Positions 11,579-21,465 of a DNA stretch of 64,000 nucleotides are shown here, in pieces; position 1 is the stretch's first letter, and each line of letters begins with the position of its first letter. The notes beneath the pieces were generated by a model. It did not search any database, had not been told where the DNA came from, and saw nothing but the letters and a program-made list of their open reading frames with translations. The translations under genes and the position numbers were made by a program. Source of the DNA: Fomitopsis serialis (Eukaryota > Basidiomycota > Agaricomycetes > Polyporales > Fomitopsidaceae); NCBI RefSeq assembly GCF_022376445.1, contig NW_025955156.1, positions 1 through 64,000 of the forward strand, given 5' to 3'.

Positions 11579-13258
11579 TCAGAAGCGTTTCGCGTCGCCG
11601 TAGAACGCACTCAAACCCCCGCCGTTTCGGCCCATGAACGCGTCCCCAAAGCCCCGGCCCACCGACTGCTTGAGCACGTACGTCTTGTACGCGTAGAACA
11701 GCCCCGCGAGCACGCCGAGCACCCCCGCGATCTTCAGGACCGTCCAGAGGAAGGTCGACGCCACGGCGGACTTGGCGCCCGCGATCGTGTTCCGCTGTTT
11801 GTCCGGGCTGGAGAGGATGGCGGAGTATGTGGTGACGCTGATGATACTGTTGGACAGTATAAGTGTGTGTGGTATTATAAGGCGCAAGGGCAGAGACTCA
11901 CTCGTGGTTGTCGGAGACGTCGCCCGTCATGGCGGAGAAGCCGAGGTAGGGCGCGTTGGGCAGGCTGATGTCACGAATGGTGAAGCATTCTACCCAGTCA
12001 TCCCATGCCCTGTACTGTGCCTTGACCTGTCAGTGCAGCATGATAAGTACGGAAGGCGCGGCGTTCGATGGTGGTGCCTTACGCTGAGCAGCTTGTCCTT
12101 TACATATGACACCCGCAGCTTCGTAGCTACGTTCGTGCGACGGAGGTTTGCCTTGCCACGCTCGTTAGGGACCAGCAAGAGCCTGCGATGGATGGACTCA
12201 CTGAGCAGCCACCCAGACTGTCTTTTTGACCATCACCCCCCAGGTCGTACTCCGTCTTGCCATCACCCAACATGCCAACGATGCGCGGGAACGAGTACGA
12301 GTGTCGTGTGTTGGCGTATCTGAATGCACAAAGTCAGCCTATCCCTTGACAAGTCTTCAGAAGTCTCCGATATACTCACGTATCAAGGAATATTCCAAGA
12401 CCCTCGAAGTTATCTAAGGGCGCGTACTGTGAGCACAGCGAATGGGTATGCGTACAATGGGATACATACCGATGCTACCAAAGACGGGTCCAGGCTGTGC
12501 CCTCGCGGTCGTCAACCACATCGCGAGACCGTCTCCATACAAGTGTGTTGAATCGCCGTGAATCTAGTATGTGTGGTCAGACGACCGGACACCGTTTTCT
12601 TGAATCGAGCGCACCTTGAACTCGACTTCGATGATCCAGTTCTGTGCTGTGAGCGGTACACGCGACCACAGCCAACCCTGCGCTTTGTCAGTCTCATATA
12701 GCGCTACGCCGCATGGGAACGAGAAGTACCATCTGCGACGGTCGATTCCGGGTGAGGCGGACGTGCTTGTTCGTGTTCTGCGTCGCACGACACTATCAGC
12801 TCCTGACAAAGAATAGCTACGATACGACTCACGACGTATGCGTCTGCACCGAAGTCCCACCATCTTAAGGAGCGAACGATGTCAGCATGTCGAACGGCCT
12901 GCGAGGCGTGTGGAGACGTACCGGTTCTGTAGGTCTTGGTCGATGTAGGGGGCGTATATCGAATGTGTTCGAAGTGATATTGTCTAGCACATCCGAGTGT
13001 TAGTTCAAGAGTATGAAATGTTCCATGTCATGCGGGCAGCAGTCTTCTTGGGCGTCGCAGCTAGTCTCCCTTTCACCGTTGCTGACCAGCCCTTCCCACC
13101 ATTGACTAGACAACACCACACCCTTCTTCCAAAAGACATTGAAATCATCGGAACATATTACTCACTCTTTCGATCGTCTGGTTCCCCAGATTCGTATCCA
13201 GCACCGCCAGTGCACTGAGGGGCAACAAGCCCAGCCAAAACAACAGCCCGCCCAGCAT
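11579..13258 (-). CDS. L-type lectin-domain cargo receptor (VIP36/Emp46-47 family)
   Basis: A type I membrane lectin that binds high-mannose glycoproteins for ER-Golgi transport. The signal peptide is MLGGLLFWLGLLPLSALAVL. The lectin domain shows THSIYAPYIDQDLQNRWWDFG, GWLWSRVPLTAQNWIIEVEFK, YGDGLAMW, GIFLDTYANTRHSYSFP and YLGFSAMTGDVSDNH. These include the conserved Asp, Asn and His that bind Ca2+ and mannose in the family. The C-terminal exon encodes a transmembrane segment (FLWTVLKIAGVLGVLAGLFY) and a short tail ending DAKRF, resembling the aromatic-ending ER-export tails of VIP36 and ERGIC-53. About eight exons with short introns. It is neighboured by Erd2 on the same strand, with about 320 bp between the two coding regions. 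Confidence 0.92.
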
Positions 13259-13575
13259 GACGGCTCAGCTCAAGTCCAAGCAAGAGAGTGATTCAAAACG
13301 AAAGCGAGCGGCAAGAAATAGTATACAGACAGCTCAGTCCGGGGCCGAAAACGACAGTGACGAGAGCTTGTTCGCGGTGGCGAGCAAGTCGCGGTCGCTG
13401 AGACCGAGGGAAGGGCGCTACACTGACGAGCGCTTGTTTGTGTACGCGTTCCAGACGCGTCGGTGCGCTCATATTTTTTCAACAACTCACGGTTCGCGAT
13501 TGTAATGTTGGGCGAGGGTGGGAGCCAGCCTATGAGCTGGAAAGCGGTCCATATACACTACGCTTTAGGATACAA

Positions 13576-14562
13576 TTATGCAGGTAGCTCAAACCGCTGC
13601 CCTTGTAACACTCTGTACAAAGTTCGAGTAAAAACGGTACGAACACGCGCGCAGTGACACGTCAGCGTTTGTCCAGTGGGGGCGCGTGCGACAACACTTA
13701 CTTTGTGAAGTAGACGTAGAAGAAGTCGAGGTACAGCGCCGTCTGCACAATGCCCGCAGTGACCGCAATTGGGTCGACCACGTCCTCTGTCCAGTACCTA
13801 GACCGAGCGTCAAGTCCGCGTTCAGCCGAAAAGGCCGGCAGTGAACGTACCTGTATATCCAATTTGGGATGTACAACGCCCTGTATGCACCTAGTGCGGC
13901 CAAGTAGTGTGTCGTAATCGTCTCCGCCTCTCCCGTGCGTTGCAGCATGAACAGTTGCGGGAGGATGGCGACCGACTCCAGGAAGATGGAGAATGCCCAG
14001 AGGATCTCTGACACGAGCCAGCGGTAGTGGAATATCAGCGCCAGAACGACGCAGGGCCCGAGGAGGTATTCTACGCGGAATGTGTCGATCGACGGGTCGT
14101 TCGTTGGTCTTGATGCGCAGGCTGTTGAGTAGACGAAGGGCAAGGCGGGGCCAACATGACGCACCGGTATTTCACTTTCATCATGTAGAGGACGTAACAA
14201 CTGCTCGAGATGAAGAAAATCTTCATGAGACTGTTGTATAGCGACACATAGTCGGTGAAGAGGTCAAGGTAACGCGTCACGAAGACAGCGACGTAGAGGG
14301 CCTGTGTTTTGAAGGAGAGACCTGCGACCGTTCGTTAGTACGCTATCATAGGCGCGTACAAAGCGAGTCGGAGAAAAAGGGCTCAACGGTGTTGTCACAT
14401 TGTGCAGAACACGTACCTCGAACTGACCGCGTCGCATTGATCTTGTACAACAGGATTAAGATGGACGCCAAGTGGGACATGTCCCCTGGTAACAACGGTC
14501 GTCAGTCGTTCGTCGTTCACCAATAGTCTTGCGCGCATACCGAACAACCGGAAGAGATTCAT
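13576..14562 (-). CDS. ERD2: ER lumen protein-retaining receptor (HDEL/KDEL receptor)
   Basis: A seven-helix Golgi/ER receptor that binds C-terminal HDEL/KDEL signals and returns escaped ER chaperones in COPI vesicles. The N-terminus is split by an intron: MNLFRLF, then [20 protein letters not shown]. Diagnostic segments follow: [59 protein letters not shown], and the end [15 protein letters not shown]. The coding part is about 210 residues, the usual family length. The start ATG at 14562 has the context CCACCATGAA. It functionally pairs with zeta-COP (38 kb) and with the adjacent cargo lectin. Confidence 0.95.
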
Positions 14563-14825
14563 GGTGGTGCAGACAGAAGGACGAAGTGGACGTGAACGTG
14601 GAAGCCTGCACTGAAGTCGGTTTGCGTCTATCCTGAGTGACGACGTGTAGGTAACGTGAGACCCAATATGCACACAATTCATCGTCTTGCATACAAAGTT
14701 ATCTATGCTGTACGGCCCGCTGAAATATTCTACATAATGCACAGAAGGCTATCAGACGCGCGTTAGGACTTATCCTGCTCAGCCCCGCGACCGCGCGCCA
14801 GACACGCTCTACACCGTCACCAACG

Positions 14826-15798
14826 ATGACCGACTTCCTCGCCCGCGAGAGTGAGCTCCTCGGCGACGAATTCACCGGAACGCCCACCGGCGGCAGCTAC
14901 GCGACAGCGGGCGGCGACATCGACTTTGACCTCGCCGCCTCCGCCTTCCCCGACATCTCGCTCGATGGCACGGGCGACATCCCCACACCTGCTCTCCCCG
15001 CAGCCCCCGCAGTCTCCTCTGGCTTCTCCTTCGACGACTTTGCGAGCCCGCCAAGGGAGCGGCAGACGGAGGTGAAGGTCACCGGCGACGATGAGATCGA
15101 GAAGTTCGAGGACCAGTTCCCGGACATTGAGGTCCCAGTGCGTTGTCTGCTGGCTTGCGTGTGTCGTTGGGGTGGCGCTCACGAGCGCGCATATAGTCGT
15201 CTGAGCCGCTGAGGCAACCGAGCTTCGGTGCAGCACCCACCTTCGCACCCCAGCCCCAACCATCAGCATTCACGTCAACACCCATATTCAACCAACCGCC
15301 CGAGGAGGACGAGCCAGAGGTCATCAAGTGCGTTGCGTTTTCCACTAGCGTTTTCGTCTACTTACATCGCACGCTATAGACAATGGCGAGAGCGGCAGGC
15401 AGAGGAGATCAAGGCGCGCGACGAGGCCTCGAAGCTGAAGCGCGAGGAGACCGTCTCCAAGGCCGAGCGTGCCATCGACCAGTTCTACGAGGAGTACTCC
15501 GCGAAGAAGGAGCGCAACATCCGCGAGAACAAGTACGTCGTCTGCCCTGCCTTCCCCCTCCCGCTCTCACCTGACGTTCCGCAGGGATCACGAGGAGGAG
15601 TTCGTCGCGAAGATAACCGACTCTCTTTCGAACGGCACGACGTGGGAGCGAATCTGCGAACTTCTAGAGCTCCAGAACTCGCAGAGCAAGACGATTGCGC
15701 GCGCGGGCCCCGGCACGACCGACCTCACGCGTTTCAAGCAGGTCTTGCTCCGGTTGAAAAGGGAGGGCGATGCAGCCCCGGGTGCTGCAGGTTACTGA
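14826..15798 (+). CDS. CLC1: Clathrin light chain
   Basis: A regulatory subunit of clathrin triskelia in endocytosis and trans-Golgi vesicle coats. The acidic N-terminus MTDFLARESELLGDEF is followed by the clathrin-light-chain signature region DDEIEKFEDQFPDIE. A central charged coiled coil binds heavy chain (QWRERQAEEIKARDEASKLK, ERAIDQFYEEYSAKKERNIRENK). The C-terminal segment is TDLTRFKQVLLRLKREGD, ending GAAGY-stop. There are three short introns, after DIEVP, around 15330-15380, and near 15535-15585. The gene is divergent from ERD2, and the two share about 260 bp of upstream DNA. Confidence 0.95.
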
Positions 15799-16246
15799 GT
15801 GGTGTACATGGTACGGACTATTTAATGACAAGACGTCTCTACAGTACACAGTTCTCGTCAATATTGCTATTCTGCCTCAGCGACGCGAGATGCTGCGCTA
15901 GGGCAGATCATCGGACACTGCCAGGCAGCCAGTCCAGCCTCAAGCTCAAGGCAGGCACGCAAAGTGGTGACCGGTGACCGGGACCAGCTGCAGTGCTACT
16001 GAGTGCTTCCGAAAGGAATAATTGACCACTTGCGACTGCAAGCTGACAAGCCATTCCCGGTCGTACTCACAGTGTAGGCCAACACTCGTGCTCGAGGGTG
16101 TCAGGGCATTTTATCCGGTCATAAAGTCCATTAAGCCTCGAGGCGAGCGCGCAATACGTATACAAGTCCGAAAGACATAACTACGTCCAAAAATCATGCT
16201 ACGGCTACACTACAGTCCGAACCATTCAAAACTCAAAGTCCACAGT
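15799..16246. other. Convergent 3' intergenic region
   Basis: This lies between the clathrin light chain and LRR genes, which point at each other. No coding or RNA signal seen. Confidence 0.6.
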
Positions 16247-17891
16247 TCATCGCAGTCCGAATGTTCCCGAAAACTCACACACCCCGCAGCTGCCTGCAGC
16301 CTTCAAGCCCGTGCCCGTCGCATCGCACTGCTGGAGCGCGCCCAGCGCGCAGAAGGACCCGTCCACGGACCCGCTGAGGCCCGTGTTGTTGGCGAGGTTG
16401 AGGATCTGGAGTGTGGAGGGGAACGAGGTCGGCAGGGGGTTCGTGAGGTCGTTGTGGTCGAGATGTAGCTCGACGAGCGCGGTGAGCGAGGAGACGGAGG
16501 AGGGGATCGATCCGGTCATGTTTGTCGTGGAGACATCCCTGGAGGGCGGATTAGTGCAAGGTAAAGGGAGATAAGGGCGGGACTCACAGGAGCTTCAACG
16601 ACGACTGGACGGAAGTGCTATTGAAGAGAGTCGAGAGCGGATTGGTGAGTGCTTGGTTCGTGATCACCCTGAGCGGGAGGTTAGCGAGGCGATGACGAAG
16701 TACGACTACTGAGCGGACTCACAGATCTTGAATCGGGAGACGGGCTACACTCGACGGCAGTGTCGGCGACATTTGTGCGTTCTTCTCCAGCGTGAGGGAA
16801 GACACATTCTTCAGCGAGTCGAACAGGCCGTCCGGGATGCTCGTGATGCCCGTCGCTTGGAACTCGAGCGTCGTCAGGGCAGTCAGGTTCGTGAAGGACG
16901 AGGGCAGCGAGCCGGCTAGTCGAACGTCAGCCTACATTCGCAGAGAGCACAGGGGATACTGACCTGGGAGCTTATTGTCACCGATCACCTGGAGCGTCTG
17001 CAGACTCGTGAGTGCACCGAGCTGGTCGGGGATGACGGTGGGTATGCTTGGCGTGCTCAACTCCCTGGTGCGCGCGTCAGTTATATCAACGACTGAGGAC
17101 AAGACGGGAACGTACAGCGAAGTCACCCTCCCATCGCCGTCACACTCGACTCCGGTCCACCCGCAGACGTCCGTGTTCTGCATCCACCCGCCGTTCCCCA
17201 GGCTGCTCTGCCCCTGGCCGTTCGCCTCGACGAAGATGCTCCGCAGCGCGCAGAACTGGATGGCGTTCTGGACCTGCGCGGCATCCTGGGCGTGCGCCTT
17301 CAGGAAGTCGGACGAGACGCCCTGGAGCGTGGAGAGGCAGGTCGAGCACGGGTACAGCGACGCGTTCGCAGGTGCGTTGATCTCGAACTCTGAGAGGCAC
17401 AGCTGTTGGTTCGCCGACAAAGAGGGCGAGCTCGACGCAGACGCAGACGCGGACGACCCGCCGGTGGTGACGTCGAGTGCGATCATGTTGCCCAGCAGGT
17501 AGAGAAGCAGGATTATGAGGACGACGAACAGGATCGTGTTTCGCCGCTTCCGCTTCCTCCGCTTGACGCAGTGCTCGCAGCAGGGCGCTGCACGCTTCTC
17601 GATGTGCAAGGGCGACCAAGGCTCCAGCTTCGGTTGGTGGACGGGCAGCACGTCAGGCTCGCGCCGCCGTCCGAGCGTCCGGAGGTCGAAACAGAACTTC
17701 GCGAAGCGTGTGAGCAGCCCCGGACGGGGAGCTTCAGTCTTGGTGACTTCGGGATCCTGGTGCAGTTTTGGCGTTATATCAAGCATCGTCCAACTCGACT
17801 GAGGACGAGAAGAGGTGTGTGCGGGTGGCGTGTCGTATAAAGATTGATGATGGTGAGAGGAAGCAGGTTCAACTTGCTCCGTTGAGGTCAT
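16247..17891 (-). CDS. Single-pass membrane protein with leucine-rich repeats
   Basis: The N-terminal 110 residues are cytosolic and end in a Cys pair and a very basic cluster (CCEHCVKRRKRKRRN), followed by one transmembrane helix (TILFVVLIILLLYLLGNMIA). The extracellular part has a Ser-rich stalk, four Cys (LCLSEF, YPCSTCLS, FCALRS), a plant-LRRNT-like WTGVECDGDGRVTSLYVP, and LRR units such as LTSLQTLQVIGDNKLPG, NLTALTTLEFQATGITS, GSIPSSVSSLTALVELHLDHN and LQILNLANNTGLSG. It ends FSGTFGLR-stop. The topology is type II. There is no kinase domain, so it is not a receptor kinase. It is probably a cell-surface or wall-facing LRR protein, role unknown. Five or so exons. Confidence 0.85.
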
Positions 17892-18259
17892 GGCGATCGA
17901 AAGAATCGTGAAGTCGTTACTGATGGTATGAGTTCAAGATGAAGATGCGTTTCCATTTACCAGCTCTGACAAGACATATTAGGACAATGGCAACGAGAAC
18001 AAAAGCGAAACATTGCTGCGGGCGCTTCTCAGACGCGACCTTTTGTTTTGAGTGGCTAACACGTGACCGCGAGAGCGCGCATCGCTGCCCTTTCCGTCCG
18101 AGCTCACGGCTCGGACTGGATCGTAGCGGCGCAAGCGCCGATCCCCGACTCCTGCATGGCACACAGCTATTATACTCAGCCTGCCACAGCGGCACCATAG
18201 TATATTATGTGTGTATTTTAATATTGTAAGTACCATCGGAATGGTATGGAGACTCAATT

Positions 18260-18310
18260 GGAAGCCCTCACGCCCGCGGCGGCTTCGCCGCCCGGGCGTC
18301 TCGGGCTTCC
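18260..18310. repeat. GC-rich extended hairpin
   Basis: The two arms are near-perfect inverted copies: GGAAGCCC pairs with GGGCTTCC, ACGCCCG with CGGGCGT, and GGCGGC with GCCGCC, with a TTC(G) loop. There are only small bulges over about 24 bp per arm. It lies alone in a non-coding stretch. Confidence 0.8.
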
Positions 18311-20064
18311 ACGAGTCTGAGCCACACGGCGAACTTACTTACTGTAATACATACTACAGTACATGCGAGGGCTCTCAACATAATAGAGGCCCTCCTACCT
18401 TTGGGAGGACTTATTCGATGGTCAAAGATCCAGGCATCCAGACGCAGCCAGAAGCACGGAAGGATCCAACTGCCTCGAGCTGCCTCGTAAGACACTCGAG
18501 CATTGCTGCGATACCGCTTATGGGAATTATGAGTCACGTGTTTCCCACGGAGGGAGCGGCATCGCCGGCTGCGAACGACTTATGGTCGACAAAGCCCTCC
18601 TCTCTCCCTCCGGTCGGAGTCGGGGACCCACTCCTCCTCCTCTTCCTCCACATCCACAACCCCCATCCATTCACCACTCATCCGCAACTCTTCTTCGCAT
18701 CCAGTACGCTGCGCCTCTTGTGCGACTACCCGCTACTTGCATCCGACGATGCTGCAAGACATACAATTCCTTCCGTGCCGCACTCATTGCCCTCCCGCGC
18801 CACGCCGCGTTCGTCCTTTGCGCCCGCCGACATCGCACACCATGTTTATTGCTGGCAGCTGCGCACGACGCATGGGTGACCGGTTGCCTCCTTATCCTGC
18901 CCGTGCTCTCCCTCCATAATCACACCCATCCTGGGGCACTGTCCACGACTTCGACGTGACTGTCGCGCCCACCTTCCATCGCATACACGCGGCCTCTGCG
19001 TTGTGCTCGCCGTCCAAGCCGCTCAGCACCCCGCATCCGTGTGCCCCCTTTGATTGGGCCTCTGGTTAGTGGCTGCCTGACGCTCGCCCACCTTCCCGAT
19101 GCTTCGTTCTCAATTTCTGTACCGCGTCTGTCTTGCGTCCGTCCGCTATTTCGCCCGGGATTTTCCTGGGTCAATTGCTGTCAGGCCAAGTACTGCCACT
19201 GGCCGCCACGTCTTGGACTTGCATCAATCGTCCTGCGTCGCGCTGACGTCACCTGCACGCCCCTCCCCACTCGTCGTCCCGACTGCCTCGCTGCCATGAC
19301 CTGTGTCACTGTCATCTCATCCGACAAGTGCGATGCTATGGCGATCGTCACAAAAGGCAGCGACCGTAACGAGCTCTTTAGGGACTTTCAGGCACCCTTC
19401 GCTGCGGCCTGCACGTACGAGCATTCTGCATCCAGCCTCTCCTCGCAAGCGGGGACCAGTACCATTCACTGTCTCCCTCCGCCTTCTTTGACGCCACTCA
19501 CAAAGTGATACAGGGCGGCAGTGATGCCAACTGTGAGATGACAAAGTGTATGCGTCCACGCCAGAGCGGCACCCCACGACTACCTCAGTGGCCCGACGGC
19601 CCCCTTGCCCGCCGAGCGTCCCAGGGTTTTGCGTACGCATTCCGTACGCGAACTGGTCGCCTGCGGCCAAATGCGTCCGAGCCTTTGTCGACTCACTGCT
19701 AATGTGGATTACATACCAACTATGCATCCCAATACACTCGGCCTCAACGGACCCGCATCTTACCACACTAGCCCCACGTCAGCAGACAGTTGATGACCAC
19801 ACCGAACTAGAACTCCCGTGTGCATGATGGTCGCGCGAGGCTATGGGTGCGACCATGTCGACTTTTGAACACCATCCCGAGATCTCTTACCCATAGGGTC
19901 CGAAAGACGAGGTACAAGTGAACGCGCAGTACCTCGGTGCTTGCGCGACGTCTCTGGCATGCAACATTGGTTCTAACCGAACCGTCGTAGATTTTTCATC
20001 ATACAGACACTGCTGTTGTCAATGAACATTGTCATGGGCGACATACGATGCAAACTCGGTCACT

Positions 20065-20155
20065 GGCGAATTAACCTCGACAAGCCGGCCCTTCGTCAAA
20101 CAGTATATGGGCGGATCTACCCATATGCAGGCATGAACATCGTCAGGTTAATTCG
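20065..20155. repeat. Imperfect palindrome / possible mini-MITE
   Basis: Outer arms GGCGAATTAACCTCGAC and GTCAGGTTAATTCGGC are inverted copies. The centre ATATGGG-cggatcta-CCCATAT is a second perfect stem. It lies just 3' of the minus-strand cysteine peptide gene. Confidence 0.55.
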
Positions 20156-20213
20156 GCAACGTTCGAGGGCTGGTCACCCACCGCATCATGTCAAGCAACC
20201 GACAGAAGAGTGT

Positions 20214-20371
20214 TTACTTGCTCTTCGAGGGCTCAGCGCAGCCGCATGCGGGGTAGGTGCAGGAGCCGCCGTTGGCCTGGACGTTCGCGCAGGTGGCCTT
20301 CTCCTGTCAACGTCTCTGCGTCAGGTCCTATGCGAGCATCAGAATCGGACCTTCGAGATACTCACAGACAT
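20214..20371 (-). CDS. 31-residue cysteine-containing peptide, copy 2
   Basis: A paralogue of the gene at 8097-8259, in the opposite orientation. Exon 1 is ATG TCT (20366-20371). The intron is 62 nt (20304-20365, GTGAGT...TTGACAG). Exon 2 encodes EKATCANVQANGGSC and then TYPACGCAEPSKSK-stop. 29 of 31 residues match copy 1. The differences are D3E and P28S. The four Cys are conserved. The intron sequences are unrelated apart from their ends, which argues that purifying selection, not recent copying alone, keeps the peptide. Cytosolic by lack of a signal peptide. A metal-binding role is only an inference. Confidence 0.8.
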
Positions 20372-20428
20372 CGTGGATGATAATGCGGTCGGGTGGTGTA
20401 TTGGTGAGTGGCTGTACTCGAGGACGTC

Positions 20429-20435
20429 TTTTATA
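20429..20435 (-). promoter_or_regulatory. TATA box of the second cysteine peptide gene
   Basis: On the minus strand TATAAAA lies about 60 bp upstream of the ATG at 20371, as for copy 1. Confidence 0.6.
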
Positions 20436-21465
20436 CGTGCACATCCATGCGCGACTGGAAGGTATGCTGTGCGGTATGTTGTATGTCTGGCTTGCCATTG
20501 GCGCGTTGTGGTCCAATGACGGCGGGTGCGTTTGACACTCACGACTTCGTTTTGATCTGGTGAGCAAGAAGCAGTCTTTCGTGTTACATACTCAGCACTG
20601 TTGGAGTGACCAGCAGGTACCGTACATCGCAATCAAGTCCCCCTGATTAGTCGACGCTGTAAGTAGAAGTGGGTTGTGCAAGACCCGTACGAAGCGGTGG
20701 GCTTCACGGTTTGTCAGCTATCCAATGAATCGAATTCTACGTGATCCCAGCTACGACCTTACTGAAATCGCGTGCAGAGATGATCAACTGGTATGTGTTT
20801 CAAAAGACTTCCAACAGTCAGTCAAGCTTGAAACGAGCCAGACGCCGCCCATCACTTTGGGTGGCATGCACTGGCAGCTGCCAGTGCCTCCAGGAACTCC
20901 GTGATGAGGCAAGACAGGGCTATCTCTGCCTCTTTCGGCCTCTGGAAAATCATCCTACAACTCAATTGGAGTGCTGGATATCCTTAAGTATCTTGGTCTA
21001 AATAGGAGCTGAGACCCGGGCCCAGGCATCGTTTTGAGACAGGAGCTAGGTGGGGCAAACATAAGTAGAGTACTAATACTAATAGTATATCATATATACA
21101 ATGTAGACGAGACCAAGACGGGAATCACACTTGTAGTCAAGCTCGGTGCTGGAGATTGAAGTCACAGGAGGAGGACCAGGAGGAGGACCAGGAGGGGGTC
21201 CATTTAGCCACCGACCGACAACACGCACGGGCGCCATCGGCATCTTGACGATGACCAGTTATGCGGAAGCGCGGATTAGACAACTGACGTCGTTTGACGG
21301 GCCGGTGTCTCGTTCTCATGATCATGACCACTGGGTGAAACATATGTACGCTGGGAATTGGCTGTCGTGTCAGGCACCCTCCTCCTATCCTCCTCTCCTC
21401 CACCTCTTGGTCCAGTCCAAGTGGGATACTTGCGAATTGGCTGCACAGATTTCTTTCGGTGAAGA
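20436..21465. other. Intergenic region
   Basis: No gene recognised. Contains a short imperfect GGAGGACCA repeat at 21166-21201. Confidence 0.5.
21166..21201. repeat. Short tandem repeat (AGGAGGACC-type)
   Basis: Three consecutive imperfect units of about 12 bp, purine-rich on the plus strand. Confidence 0.6.

Larger units (their letters stand above)
17892..20213. other. Long intergenic stretch with hairpins
   Basis: No gene recognised in 2.3 kb. Bases 18580-19500 are C/T-rich on the plus strand and carry long but content-free open frames (18211-18879, 19041-19508). The stretch includes a strong GC hairpin (18260-18310) and a palindromic element (about 20065-20155), listed separately. Confidence 0.45.

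Noticed and set aside
18211..18879. 222-codon open frame on the plus strand
   Set aside because: Runs through the GC hairpin, starts without a good context and encodes low-complexity Pro/His/Ser-rich sequence; probably chance in GC-rich DNA.
19041..19508. 155-codon open frame on the plus strand
   Set aside because: No recognisable motif, overlapped by comparable open frames in other frames.
19827..19856. Small hairpin ATGGTCGC / GCGACCAT
   Set aside because: Only 8 bp of stem with a 14-base loop; expected by chance in a window of this size.
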